A DNA stretch of 64,000 bases from an uncultured Lachnospiraceae bacterium (GTDB lineage Bacteria > Bacillota > Clostridia > Lachnospirales > Lachnospiraceae), in assembly GCA_944384025.1 (NCBI GenBank), contig CALWRS010000008.1:1-64000 (forward strand), read 5' to 3'. The number at the start of each line of letters is the position of its first letter. Positions within the stretch are counted from its first letter, which is position 1. A program made the translations under genes and the position numbers. Under the pieces are notes generated by a model. It did not search any database. It saw nothing but the letters and a program-made list of their open reading frames with translations, and was not told the DNA's origin. This document shows, piece by piece, positions 35,242-44,980 of the stretch.

Positions 35242-35988
35242 TTACTCCTTTTCCATGGCGGCTGCCGTCTTTAGCGCAAGCGCCATCATATCGGTAAACG
35301 ACTCCTGCCTCTCCTTCGCGCTTGTGCACTCGCCGGTCAAAAGATGATCGGAAATTGTGCAAATAGCAAGCGCCTGCTTACCTGCTCTTGCCGCGTTCAT
35401 ATACAGCGCGGCAGACTCCATCTCTACCGCCAAAACACCCATTTTCGACCATGCAGAAACGGCCTGAAGTCCTTGCGGAACGCCTTCCCAGTCTCCGTAA
35501 AAACAGTCGCTGGACACTAAATTTCCGACATGAAAACGAAGGTTCATCCCGCGCGCAAGCTCTGCGCAGGTTGAAAGCAGCGGATAGCTTGCAACTGCGG
35601 AATACGTGCCAGGCAGATGAAACTGCGCCGCGTAGTTCGAATCGTAGCATGCGCCCGCTCCAAGCACCAAATCCCGGACACGGACGTCGTTTTGATAAGA
35701 ACCGGCAGAGCCAATCCGGATAATCCTCTCTACGTCAAAAAAATTAAACAGCTCGTAGCTGTAAATTCCCATCGACGGCATCCCCATTCCGCTTGCCATT
35801 ACGGAAACTTTTGTGCCGTCGTAAGTTCCGGTGTACCCTTGAACGCCTCGAACGTTATTTACAAGCTTCGGGTCTTTTAAAAAATTCTCGGCAATAAACT
35901 TTGCGCGCAGGGGGTCTCCGGGCATGAGAACCGTTTTCCCAAAATCCTGCGGTGTTGCATGAATATGCGGTGTTGGATAATTGCTCAT
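35242..35988 (-). CDS. deoD: Purine-nucleoside phosphorylase, DeoD type
   Basis: 248 residues, slightly longer than E. coli DeoD (239). HIHATPQDFGKTVLMPGDPLRAKFIA, VMASGMGMPSMGIYSYELF, RIGSAGSYQND and the ribose-binding EMESAALYMNA are diagnostic. Cleaves purine nucleosides with phosphate in the cytoplasm (salvage). First of a minus-strand operon with the zinc ribbon, DUF5685 and J-domain genes. Upstream 36006-36157 contains the terminator of carB-dapF. Confidence 0.95.
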   Translation of the reverse strand: MSNYPTPHIHATPQDFGKTVLMPGDPLRAKFIAENFLKDPKLVNNVRGVQGYTGTYDGTKVSVMASGMGMPSMGIYSYELFNFFDVERIIRIGSAGSYQNDVRVRDLVLGAGACYDSNYAAQFHLPGTYSAVASYPLLSTCAELARGMNLRFHVGNLVSSDCFYGDWEGVPQGLQAVSAWSKMGVLAVEMESAALYMNAARAGKQALAICTISDHLLTGECTSAKERQESFTDMMALALKTAAAMEKE

Positions 35989-36090
35989 CGTTTTTCCTCA
36001 CATTAACTTATCACATTTCTTTGCGCCGGAAAAGAAAAACTCCGCCCTGCGGCGGGCAATCCTTCCGCACAATTCGACATTATGATACCA

Positions 36091-36130
36091 AAAAGAACGT
36101 CGCTTAGCAATCCAAAGCGACGTTCTTTTA
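36091..36130 (-). terminator. Intrinsic terminator after carB-dapF
   Basis: Stem AAAGAACGTCGCTT/AAAGCGACGTTCTTT with flanking A and T runs; works in either direction but here ends the carAB-dapF transcript. Confidence 0.85.
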
Positions 36131-36157
36131 TACATTTTTCAGGAAAATGTCGGAACA

Positions 36158-39100
36158 TTACAGTTCCACGACACCTTCATAAATTTTCTTACAATTTCCG
36201 GTCAGCCACACTCTGCTGCCGTCGTAGCGAATAGACAACTTGCCTCCGGGCAGGATAACGTCCACCGGACGCACGGTTGAGCAATAGCTGTTTTGGACGG
36301 CCGCCGCAACTGCCGCGCACGCACCCGTTCCGCAGGAAGAAGTTTCGTGATTTCCTCGCTCCCAAACCCGCATTTTCAGCGTACTCTCATCAATAATCTT
36401 GACAAATTCCGTATTCACCCGCTCCGGAAAGCTTTTATGATACTCGAATTTTGGGCCAATTGCTTCCAGGTTCAGGTTGGAAACATCCGGGAGGAACGTT
36501 ACACAATGCGGATTTCCTACATTGACGCAGGTTACGGCATACTCTGTGTTGTCCACGACAAGCGGCTTATTGATAACCGTTTCCTCCTCTGCTATGACCG
36601 GTACGCGCTTCGCTGTAAAATCAACGGTACCCATATCGACTTCCGCCATATATACGCGGCCATGCTGCCGGATTGGGCGAACCGTTTTAACGCCGCTTAG
36701 CGTTTCCACCGTGACGATGTCCTTTTGCAGATTTTTCGTGTCACACATATATTTTGCAATACAGCGCAGCGCCGTTCCGCACATCTTTCCTTCGCTGCCG
36801 TCCAGATTGAATACGCGCATCCGCACATCGGCAACTTCCGACGGCAGCATCAAAATAACGCCGTCGCCGCCAATCGCGTAATGGCGGTCCGTCAAAATCA
36901 GCGGAAGCGATTCCGGACAGTTAATCTGCTGATCAAAACAATCCAGATAAATATAGTCGTTGCCGCAGCCCTGCATTTTAACGAAGCGTACTTTTTGCCG
37001 CTCTTTGCGCATACGGTTTAGGTTAATAAGCTCCGTCGTCATTTCGCTAAAACCGCTTCCTAAGCTGTCCGCTACCGCGTCGGCAGTATCGAGCGCCGTC
37101 AGACACGGAATGCCAAGCTGGCACGCTTTGCGGCGCAGCTTCACGCTGTCGCTTTGCGGATTTCGGCCTTTTGCGGAAGTGGAAATAATATAGTTGATTT
37201 TTCCGCTCTCAATCAGCTTCATCGCGTTGTTTTCGCCTTCGTAGATTTTATCTACTTCGGTGACGGACAATCCGGCAACGCGCAGCACCTGCGCATTTCC
37301 TTCCGTAGCATAGAGAGAAAAACCTCTGTCCGCAAATTTCTTTGCGATTCCGGCAATTTCGCCTTTATCGCTTTTGCGAACGCTTATGAACACGCCGCCT
37401 TCTTTGTACATTGCGTAGCCCGCTGCCACAAGCCCTTTGTAGAGCGCTTCGCGAAGATTCTTTCCGATACCCAGTACCTCGCCCGTAGACTTCATTTCCG
37501 GGCCAAGCTGCGTATCCACATCGGTCAGCTTCTCAAAGGAGAATACCGGAACTTTTACGCAAGTGTACGGCGGAATTTTATAAATACCGGTTCCATAACC
37601 TAAGTCTTTTAGCTTCTCGCCCAGACTTGTGCGCGTTGCAAGGTCGCACATGGGAACGCCCGTAACTTTGCTTAGATACGGAATGGTTCGGGAAGCTCTT
37701 GGATTAACCTCAATAATATAAATCTTTCGATCCGCCACAATGTACTGCACGTTCATCAGACCTTTTGCCTTCAGCGCTTTTGCAAGCTTTTCCGTAATCC
37801 GCAAAATTTCCTCGGCAATTTCGTCGTCCACATGGGGCGCCGGATAGACCGCAATACTGTCGCCGGAATGAATGCCGGTGCGCTCGATATGCTCCATAAT
37901 GCCCGGGATTAAAATATCCTCGCCGTCGCAAATCGCGTCCACTTCAATCTCCATTCCACTGATGTACTTATCAATCAAAACGAGGTTGTTCGGGTTTTGC
38001 TCCAAAATAACGCCCATATATTCCACAATGTCCGCGTCTTCAAAAGCAATAATCATGTTCTGGCCGCCAAGCACGTAAGAAGGACGCATCAGCACCGGAT
38101 ACGTAACTTTGCGCGCCGCTTCCAAAGCCTGCTCGGTCGTCGTTACGGCAAAGCCCTTCGGACGCGCGATTCCAAGCTTTTCCAGCATTTCGTCAAACCG
38201 CTCCCGGTCTTCCGCTTCGTCGATGCTATCCGCGCTCGTTCCAAGAATGGGGATGCCGGCCTTTGCAAGGTGCGCCGTCAGCTTAATCGCTGTCTGGCCG
38301 CCAAATGCGACAATAACGCCAATCGGCTTTTCCATGTCGATGATGTGAAGCACATCTTCTTTGTTTAGCGGTTCAAAGTACAGCCGATCTGCCGTATCGA
38401 AATCGGTGGAAACCGTCTCCGGGTTGTTGTTTACGACAACTACTTCGTAGCCCAGACGCTTAAGCGCCCAAACGCAATGCACGCTCGCGTAGTCAAACTC
38501 AATTCCCTGTCCGATTCGAATCGGACCGGAGCCAAATACAACGACTTTTGGCTTTTCCGTTCTGTGCACAAAATCGAGCGCTTCGTTTTCCGTTCCCATC
38601 TGCGGCGTATCGTAGACCGCGTAAAAGTACGGCGTTTCCGCTGGGAACTCGCCTCCGCACGTATCCACCATTTTATAAACCGGAACAGCCTTTTCCGGAA
38701 GCGTTTGTCCGCTCATGGAAGCAATCGTCTCATCCAAATAGCCAAGGCGCTTGCCTTCCCGGTACAACTCTGCCGTAAGCGGCTCCTTTACAAGGCGCTC
38801 TTCATAGCAAACTAGCTTCATCAGCTTTTCAAGGAACCACTCGTCGATTTTTGTCAGCTGATAAAGTTCGTCTACGGTAACTCCCTTTTTCAGCGCGGCA
38901 AAAACGTAAAACAGCCGTTCGTCGGTCGCGTGAACCAAATGATGCTTCAGCTCCTCTACCGTCATATCTTTTGCTTTGTCCAGATTCAGCGTCGTATGGC
39001 CAATCTCTACGCCGCGCACCGCTTTCATCAGTGCGGACTCAAACGTATCGCTGATGGACATAACTTCTCCGGTCGCCTTCATCTGCGTGCCTAAGTCACG

Positions 39101-40207
39101 CTTTGCGTACACGAACTTATCAAAAGGCCATTTCGGGAATTTAACCGCCACGTAGTCAAGCGTCGGCTCAAAGGCTGCGTACGTATTTTTTGTAATGTCG
39201 TTTTGAATTTCGTCAAGCGTATAGCCAATCGCAATCTTAGTCGCAACTTTCGCAATCGGGTATCCGGTCGCTTTGGAAGCAAGCGCGGAAGAACGGGACA
39301 CGCGCGGATTTACTTCGATTACCGCGTACTCAAACGAGTCCGGATGCAGCGCAAACTGGCAGTTGCAGCCGCCCTCAATCTTCAGCTCATTAATAATGGC
39401 AAGCGCCGCCGTACGAAGCATCTGATACTCTTTGTCGGCAAGCGTTACCGCGGGGGCAATAACGATGCTGTCGCCGGTATGCACGCCCACCGGGTCGAAG
39501 TTTTCCATGGAACATACGGCGATGGCATTGCCGTTTTTGTCCCGCATTACCTCAAACTCAATCTCCTTCCAGCCAGCAATGCAGCGCTCGATTAAAACTT
39601 GATGAATCGGAGAAAGCGACAGTCCCGTAGAGGCGATTTCCGTCAATTCCTGCGGCGTTTCGGCAATTCCTCCGCCGCTGCCGCCAAGTGTAAACGCCGG
39701 ACGCACAATAACCGGATAGCCGATTTTTTCCGCAAACGCAAGCGCTGCGGGCACGTCCGTCACAACATCCGAAGGAATGCACGGCTGACCGATTTTCTCC
39801 ATCGTATCTTTAAACATCTGCCGGTCTTCTGCGCGGTCAATGACCTCCGGGGACGAACCAAGGAGCGTTACGCCCTGTTCTTCCAAAAATCCGGATTTTG
39901 CCAGCTGCATACAAAGCGTCAAACCGGTCTGTCCGCCAAGTCCGGAAAGAATGCTGTCCGGCTTTTCTTTTTGAATAATTCGCTTCACTGTCTCCAGCGT
40001 CAGGGGCTCAAGGTAGATTTCGTCCGCCATGACGTTGTCGGTCATTATGGTCGCCGGGTTGGAATTTACCAGGACAGTTTCAATGCCCGCGTCCTTTAAA
40101 ACCCGAAGCGCTTGCGTTCCGGCGTAATCAAACTCGGCCGCCTGTCCGATGACAATCGGGCCGGAGCCAATCAGGAGCGTTTTTTTAATATTTTTATTGA
40201 GCGGCAT
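36158..40207 (-). CDS. carB-dapF: Fusion of carbamoyl-phosphate synthase large subunit (CarB) and diaminopimelate epimerase (DapF)
   Basis: 1349 residues from ATG 40207 (GGAGG, 9-nt spacing; it overlaps the carA stop by 14 nt). Residues 1 to about 1065 are a full CarB: ammonia/bicarbonate half (GSGPIVIGQAAEFDYAG, GGSGGGIAE), oligomerisation region, second ATP-grasp half (GSGPIRIGQGIEFDYASVH, NVQYIVADRKIYIIEVNPRASR) and MGS-like end (TALDTADAVADSLGS). Without stop or frame change a short linker (LINLNRMRKERQK) leads to about 276 residues of complete DapF: MQGCGNDY, NLDGSEG, MCGTALRC (first catalytic Cys), VNVGNPHC, RVNTEF, WERGNHETSSCGTGACA (second catalytic Cys). No ribosome site precedes the DapF part. 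It would join a pyrimidine/arginine precursor enzyme with the D,L-DAP step of lysine and peptidoglycan synthesis. In the DapF part, the usual CGNG reads CGTA. Confidence 0.93.
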   Translation of the reverse strand: MPLNKNIKKTLLIGSGPIVIGQAAEFDYAGTQALRVLKDAGIETVLVNSNPATIMTDNVMADEIYLEPLTLETVKRIIQKEKPDSILSGLGGQTGLTLCMQLAKSGFLEEQGVTLLGSSPEVIDRAEDRQMFKDTMEKIGQPCIPSDVVTDVPAALAFAEKIGYPVIVRPAFTLGGSGGGIAETPQELTEIASTGLSLSPIHQVLIERCIAGWKEIEFEVMRDKNGNAIAVCSMENFDPVGVHTGDSIVIAPAVTLADKEYQMLRTAALAIINELKIEGGCNCQFALHPDSFEYAVIEVNPRVSRSSALASKATGYPIAKVATKIAIGYTLDEIQNDITKNTYAAFEPTLDYVAVKFPKWPFDKFVYAKRDLGTQMKATGEVMSISDTFESALMKAVRGVEIGHTTLNLDKAKDMTVEELKHHLVHATDERLFYVFAALKKGVTVDELYQLTKIDEWFLEKLMKLVCYEERLVKEPLTAELYREGKRLGYLDETIASMSGQTLPEKAVPVYKMVDTCGGEFPAETPYFYAVYDTPQMGTENEALDFVHRTEKPKVVVFGSGPIRIGQGIEFDYASVHCVWALKRLGYEVVVVNNNPETVSTDFDTADRLYFEPLNKEDVLHIIDMEKPIGVIVAFGGQTAIKLTAHLAKAGIPILGTSADSIDEAEDRERFDEMLEKLGIARPKGFAVTTTEQALEAARKVTYPVLMRPSYVLGGQNMIIAFEDADIVEYMGVILEQNPNNLVLIDKYISGMEIEVDAICDGEDILIPGIMEHIERTGIHSGDSIAVYPAPHVDDEIAEEILRITEKLAKALKAKGLMNVQYIVADRKIYIIEVNPRASRTIPYLSKVTGVPMCDLATRTSLGEKLKDLGYGTGIYKIPPYTCVKVPVFSFEKLTDVDTQLGPEMKSTGEVLGIGKNLREALYKGLVAAGYAMYKEGGVFISVRKSDKGEIAGIAKKFADRGFSLYATEGNAQVLRVAGLSVTEVDKIYEGENNAMKLIESGKINYIISTSAKGRNPQSDSVKLRRKACQLGIPCLTALDTADAVADSLGSGFSEMTTELINLNRMRKERQKVRFVKMQGCGNDYIYLDCFDQQINCPESLPLILTDRHYAIGGDGVILMLPSEVADVRMRVFNLDGSEGKMCGTALRCIAKYMCDTKNLQKDIVTVETLSGVKTVRPIRQHGRVYMAEVDMGTVDFTAKRVPVIAEEETVINKPLVVDNTEYAVTCVNVGNPHCVTFLPDVSNLNLEAIGPKFEYHKSFPERVNTEFVKIIDESTLKMRVWERGNHETSSCGTGACAAVAAAVQNSYCSTVRPVDVILPGGKLSIRYDGSRVWLTGNCKKIYEGVVEL

Positions 40208-41279
40208 AACGCATTTCCTCCATTTTCTGAACAAACCGGTCAAACAAGAACTCGCTGTCCTTCGGTCCGCCGCAGGCTTCCGGGTGGAACTGCACGGAGA
40301 AAACCGGCCCGTTCAAGTATTCGATTCCTTCGCAGGTACGATCGTTTACGTTGTAAAACGACATGCGGGCAATGTTCGGGTCAATGCTGCCGCTAACTAC
40401 CTCGTACCCGTGATTCTGGCTTGTAATGTAAACGCGGCCCGTAGAAAGCTCCTTCACCGCTTGGTTTGCTCCCCGATGTCCGTATTTCATCTTCCGCGTA
40501 TGGAACCCGTTTGCCAGCGCCAAAAGCTGATGCCCAAGGCAAATGCCAAACATAGGAACTCCGCTCTTCATAAGCGCCCGGATGGTCGCAATGGCTTCTT
40601 CGTTGTCTTCTGGATCTCCGGGACCGTTTGTTAGCATTACCCCGTCCGGATGCATGGAAAGAATCTGCTGTGCATCAGCGTCGTGCGGGAATACCGTTAA
40701 ATTGCAGCCCCTCTTTATAAGCTCTCGCTTTATGTTTTCCTTTAAACCAAAATCCATTACGGCCACGTTTAAGCGTCCCGTATCTGCCGCTTCTTCGTAA
40801 GGAGCTTCCACCGACACGCGGCATACCGGCTTTACAATCTTGTAGCTTTTTATCGCATTGCCGTCCGCATGCGCAGGGTCGGAGACAATCATGCCGTTCA
40901 TAGTACCGCACTCGCGGATCATTTTCGTAAGGGCTCTTGTATCAATCCCGCAAAGGCCGGTAACTCCTTTTTCCTTAAAAAAGGTGTCAAGATTTCCTTT
41001 TCCACGAAAATTGGAAGGAACTTGACACCAGTCTTTTACAATATAAGCATTTACGTGAATCTTTGCACTTTCAAAATCTTCCGGAATAATTCCGTAATTC
41101 CCAATAAGAGGAAATGTCTGTACAACAATCTGTCCTGTGTAACTTGGATCCGTAAGCGTTTCCAAGTAGCCGGTCATTCCGGTTGCAAAAACAACTTCTC
41201 CAATAACGTCAGAAGCAACGCCGAAATAACTGCCTTGAAATACTGCTCCGTTTTCCAGCACCAAATAAGCGGTTTTCAC
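40194..41279 (-). CDS. carA: Carbamoyl-phosphate synthase small subunit (glutaminase)
   Basis: 361 residues, typical. N-terminal CarA domain (LVLENGAVFQGSYFG) and C-terminal class I glutamine amidotransferase with MFGICLGHQLLALA (nucleophile Cys) and SVQFHPEA (His/Glu). Supplies ammonia to CarB for carbamoyl phosphate. Directly overlaps the carB-dapF start, so the subunits are co-translated. A strong promoter lies upstream at 41312-41340. Confidence 0.97.
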   Translation of the reverse strand: MKTAYLVLENGAVFQGSYFGVASDVIGEVVFATGMTGYLETLTDPSYTGQIVVQTFPLIGNYGIIPEDFESAKIHVNAYIVKDWCQVPSNFRGKGNLDTFFKEKGVTGLCGIDTRALTKMIRECGTMNGMIVSDPAHADGNAIKSYKIVKPVCRVSVEAPYEEAADTGRLNVAVMDFGLKENIKRELIKRGCNLTVFPHDADAQQILSMHPDGVMLTNGPGDPEDNEEAIATIRALMKSGVPMFGICLGHQLLALANGFHTRKMKYGHRGANQAVKELSTGRVYITSQNHGYEVVSGSIDPNIARMSFYNVNDRTCEGIEYLNGPVFSVQFHPEACGGPKDSEFLFDRFVQKMEEMRYAAQ

Positions 41280-41311
41280 ACTTTTGCCCTCCTTCGCTTA
41301 GCATTCGATTG

Positions 41312-41340
41312 ATTCTACAACAAAGGACGCATTTTGTCAA
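41312..41340 (-). promoter_or_regulatory. Predicted promoter of carAB-dapF
   Basis: On the minus strand TTGACA (41340-41335), 17-nt spacer, TAGAAT (41317-41312). The leader is only about 25 nt, leaving no space for PyrR attenuation. Confidence 0.7.
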
Positions 41341-41366
41341 TTGCGAAAACCCGTTTTCCGGAAAGT

Positions 41367-43154
41367 TTACTGTACCTCTTCTTTCTGCGCGGTATATAGG
41401 TGATAATAGTCTCCTTTTTTTGCCATCAGCTCCTCGTGCGTACCGCTTTCCGTAATTCCGCCCCGATCTATGTAAAAGATCCGGTCGCAGTTTCGAATCG
41501 TGCTAAGACGATGCGCAATAATAAAGGATGTCCGTCCTTTAAGCATTGCGTCAATTCCCTGCTGCAGCGCCTGCTCCGTCTGCACGTCAATGCTGGACGT
41601 CGCCTCATCTAAGATCAGGATGCGCGGGTCGCTAAGAAGCGTCCGGGCAAAGGAAATCAGCTGTTTTTGTCCCTGCGAAAGTAAAGAGCCCCGCTCTTTC
41701 ACCTCGGTTTGGTATCCGTCTTCCATTTTGCGGATAAACGCGTCTGCGCAAACCGTTTTAGCGGCTGCTTCAATCTCTTCCTGCGTTGCATCCAGCCTTC
41801 CGTAGCGGATGTTTTCCCCGATTGTACCGCTGAAAATAAAGCTGTCCTGCATCATTATGCCCATCTGCGAGCGCAGCGAGTGCAGCGTCACGCCGGATAT
41901 GTCTGTGCCGTCAATGCAAATCTTCCCGCCCCCGACGTTATAAAAGCGCGACAGCAAGTTGACAATCGTACTCTTTCCGGCGCCCGTAGGACCAACAAGC
42001 GCAACGCTCTCTCCTGCTTTTACGTGAAAGCTAACATGCGAGAGCACTTCCTTGCCTTCTTCATAAGAAAAGCTGACGTCTTCAAACGAAACATCGCCGC
42101 GAACAGGCGGAAGCTTAGTTGCTCCCTCCTTGTCTTTTACTAAAACCGGCTCATCAAGCGTTTCGAAGATTCGCTCCAGATACGCGATGTTGTTAATAAA
42201 CGTATTGAACAAGTTGCCAAGGTTCATAATCGGCTGCCAAAAACGCGCCGCATAAGAGCTGATTGCCACGACGACACCAATGGAGACGCTTTCCGGCCCG
42301 AGCCACAAAAGCGCAACCATATACAGCGCGGCGCGAACGCAAACGGATACGTTGTCAATGCCCGGCCAAATCAGGTTGGAATACTTCGTCGCTTCCAGCC
42401 AAGTTTCTTGGCACTCTTTGGAAAGCCCGTCAAAAATTTTCGCGTTTTCTTCTTCTCTCGTGAAAATCTGCGTAACTCTCGCGCCAACAATGTTCTCCTG
42501 CAAATACGCGTTCAGATTCGAGCTTTTATTGGACACCTGCTGCCATGCCTGTCTTTGATGCTTTTTAATAAACATCATAAACGCCATAAGAATCGGAACG
42601 CCCGCAAGCACAACAAGTGAAAGCTTAAGATCCGTCGCCAGCATGAAAATGACAATAAAAATCATATTCAGCACTTCAAGGATTACGTTAATAATTCCGT
42701 TGGAGAGCATATCCGAGACAGAATTCACATAGTTCACGACCCGAATCAAAATTTTTCCATGCGGCCGATCGTCGTAATACTGAAACGACAGCTCCTGCAA
42801 GTGCCGGAACAAATCGGAACGGATATCAAAAATAATATCCTGCCCTACCTTCGTCATAATTCTGGAGCGGATTGTGGAAAACGTCACGCTTACAACGAAG
42901 ACGCCAAGCAGCATGCCCGCCAAAACAAAAAGCCTCTTCATATCTCCTGCAGGAATGACTTCATCGAGCGCTTTTTGCGTAATAACCGGGGACAATAGCC
43001 CCGTAGCCGCCGCTACCGCGCTTAGTACAAAGGCAACGATCATTTTAAACCGGTAGCGCTTTAAATAGACGCCCGCCCGCAGCAGGTGCCGAAACTCAAA
43101 AGGAGTTTCCAGCCGCTCATCCTGTCCGTATGTATTTCTAGCCAATCTGCTCAC
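41367..43154 (-). CDS. ABC exporter subunit B (heterodimer; canonical Walker B, degenerate signature)
   Basis: 595 residues: six-helix ABC_membrane domain (about 20-330) and nucleotide-binding domain (about 350-590). Walker A GPTGAGKST, Walker B ILILDEATSSID with the catalytic Glu, but signature LSQGQKQL instead of LSGGQ. It overlaps the partner gene at 43138 by 17 nt, so they form a heterodimer. Substrate unknown; drug, peptide or lipid export is typical of the type. Confidence 0.92.
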   Translation of the reverse strand: MSRLARNTYGQDERLETPFEFRHLLRAGVYLKRYRFKMIVAFVLSAVAAATGLLSPVITQKALDEVIPAGDMKRLFVLAGMLLGVFVVSVTFSTIRSRIMTKVGQDIIFDIRSDLFRHLQELSFQYYDDRPHGKILIRVVNYVNSVSDMLSNGIINVILEVLNMIFIVIFMLATDLKLSLVVLAGVPILMAFMMFIKKHQRQAWQQVSNKSSNLNAYLQENIVGARVTQIFTREEENAKIFDGLSKECQETWLEATKYSNLIWPGIDNVSVCVRAALYMVALLWLGPESVSIGVVVAISSYAARFWQPIMNLGNLFNTFINNIAYLERIFETLDEPVLVKDKEGATKLPPVRGDVSFEDVSFSYEEGKEVLSHVSFHVKAGESVALVGPTGAGKSTIVNLLSRFYNVGGGKICIDGTDISGVTLHSLRSQMGIMMQDSFIFSGTIGENIRYGRLDATQEEIEAAAKTVCADAFIRKMEDGYQTEVKERGSLLSQGQKQLISFARTLLSDPRILILDEATSSIDVQTEQALQQGIDAMLKGRTSFIIAHRLSTIRNCDRIFYIDRGGITESGTHEELMAKKGDYYHLYTAQKEEVQ

Positions 43155-44934
43155 CTCCGTTTTGCAGCATTGCTACCTGATAATAATATCCCTTTTTCGC
43201 TAAAAGCTCCGCGTGCGTACCCTGCTCCGCAATCTGTCCGTTTTCCAATACAAAAATCTGATCCGCATCCTTTGTCGAGGAAATTCTCTGCGCGATAATG
43301 ATTTTTGTGCAAGGGAAATCCAAGTGCGCAAGGCTTTGCTGGATATGCTTTTCCGTCTCCAAATCCACGGCTGAGGTCGTATCGTCCAGAATCAAAATAC
43401 CCGGCCGAATCGCTAGCGCACGCGCAAGGCTGATGCGCTGTTTTTGCCCGCCGGAAAGGCCCACACCTCTTTCTCCTACAATCGTTCCGTATTTTTCCGG
43501 CATCCGCTCGATAAATTCCGCAGCGGCAGCGCTTTCGGCAAAATATTCTACCTGCGACTCCGGCATTTTGGAATCGCCGTAGGCGATATTTCCGTCGATG
43601 CTGTCCGAAAACAGCAAGACGTCCTGCGTCGCCATGCCGATATGCCCGCGCAGTTTTTTCAACTCCCAGTCCTTTACGTTTTTGCCGTCTACAAAAACTT
43701 CGCCTTCCTGCGGGTCATAAAAGCGGGGAATAAGCTGAATCAAGGAAGTTTTCCCGCTTCCGGTCTCGCCCATAATGGCAACGGTCTGTCCTGCCTCAAT
43801 CGTTAAGTTAATGCGGTGGAGCACTTCGTGGTCTCCGTATGCAAACGACACGTTGCGAAATTCCACGCGTCCGCGCAAATCGTCTTTTTCTCCCGATGAC
43901 GGCGCCGTTACGATAGACGGCTGTGCGGCGTCAAGCTCCATAACCTTTTGCGCAGCGGAATGGAAACGCTGAAATTCATTGATAATGTTGCCGAGATTTC
44001 GCATAGGGTTCGCAACCGTCCAAAGCAGTCCCGAATACGCAACGTACTCGCCTACGGTTAAGCGTCCGTGCATCAGGAAAAATCCGCCGACAACCATTAA
44101 AATAACCGGAAGCGCGTTTGCGCACATTTCAATAACCGGAAAATATTTCAGCCACAAAAGCGCCGTTTCCTTGCGCGCAGACGAATAATCTTCGTTTCGC
44201 TCCTGAAAGCGGTTAATCTCGTACTCTTCTCTTGCAAATGCCTTTACGACCCGGTTTCCGGAAATATTTTCCTGCGCGGCGGTATTTAAATCCGACATCT
44301 TCTCCCGAAGCTGCTGGTGCATAGGAGCTGCCTGCCGCTTAAACGCAAGCGTGACAAAAAAGATAAGCGGACTAAGCGCCAATATGCTAAACGCCATCAG
44401 CGGGTCTAAGTAAATAAAGTAGACCGTAGCCGAAAGCAGCAGGGCTATGCATTCAACGACCGTTCGCACAACCCAAGCCACCATATGCCGCACAGCGTCT
44501 AGGTCGCCGGTTAGGCGCGTCATCAAATCGCCGGTTCTAAACCGGTCGTAAAAGCCCATATCCTGATTCAGGATTTTCCGAAAGAGCCGATTGCGAATCC
44601 GGTAGAGCATTCCCTGCGATACACGCTCAAAAATCATGCAGGCGTGGTAGACGATAAACGTCCGCAGGAACGTAAAGCCGACCATCCCCGCAAGAAGCCA
44701 AAGCAGCCAATCTCTGTGATCTCTTAAATTAGCAGCGGCGCTCTCTTCTCCGGACAAAAACAGATCCACAATTTTCTGGCTAAAAATCGGGACTGTGAGC
44801 TGCATGCCGTTATATACGATCGTAAGGATTATTCCAAAAGCATACAATGCTCGAAAACCGGAGAGGTTTGCAAAAAGCCATCGCAGACAGCCCGACGAAG
44901 CCGCCGCCTCGTTCCATTGTTTCTCTTCCTTCAT
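43138..44934 (-). CDS. ABC exporter subunit A (heterodimer; canonical signature, Asp in Walker B)
   Basis: 598 residues, same layout as its partner. Walker A GETGSGKTS (about 389-397), signature LSGGQKQR, but Walker B is ILILDDTTSAVD with Asp518 in place of the catalytic Glu. Together with the LSQGQ of the partner this gives one catalytic and one degenerate ATP site, as in Thermotoga TM287/288. GGGAGG ribosome site lies immediately after a hairpin (44949-44980). Confidence 0.92.
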   Translation of the reverse strand: MKEEKQWNEAAASSGCLRWLFANLSGFRALYAFGIILTIVYNGMQLTVPIFSQKIVDLFLSGEESAAANLRDHRDWLLWLLAGMVGFTFLRTFIVYHACMIFERVSQGMLYRIRNRLFRKILNQDMGFYDRFRTGDLMTRLTGDLDAVRHMVAWVVRTVVECIALLLSATVYFIYLDPLMAFSILALSPLIFFVTLAFKRQAAPMHQQLREKMSDLNTAAQENISGNRVVKAFAREEYEINRFQERNEDYSSARKETALLWLKYFPVIEMCANALPVILMVVGGFFLMHGRLTVGEYVAYSGLLWTVANPMRNLGNIINEFQRFHSAAQKVMELDAAQPSIVTAPSSGEKDDLRGRVEFRNVSFAYGDHEVLHRINLTIEAGQTVAIMGETGSGKTSLIQLIPRFYDPQEGEVFVDGKNVKDWELKKLRGHIGMATQDVLLFSDSIDGNIAYGDSKMPESQVEYFAESAAAAEFIERMPEKYGTIVGERGVGLSGGQKQRISLARALAIRPGILILDDTTSAVDLETEKHIQQSLAHLDFPCTKIIIAQRISSTKDADQIFVLENGQIAEQGTHAELLAKKGYYYQVAMLQNGGEQIG

Positions 44935-44948
44935 ATAAAAACGCCTCC

Positions 44949-44980
44949 CAAAAAGTAGGACTTCTTATGCGAAATCCTAC
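44949..44980 (-). terminator. Terminator hairpin directly before the exporter ribosome site
   Basis: On the minus strand GTAGGATTT, 8-nt loop, AAGTCCTAC (one G-U pair), then TTTTT. It ends the ABC-2 transporter transcript but lies only 15 nt before the exporter start codon. Confidence 0.75.

Noticed and set aside
34667..35362. 231-codon minus-strand frame across the zinc-ribbon gene and DUF5685 start
   Set aside because: Overlaps better-supported frames with ribosome sites and known motifs.
41280..41311. PyrR-type attenuator before carA
   Set aside because: The leader after the promoter is too short and has no terminator/antiterminator pair.
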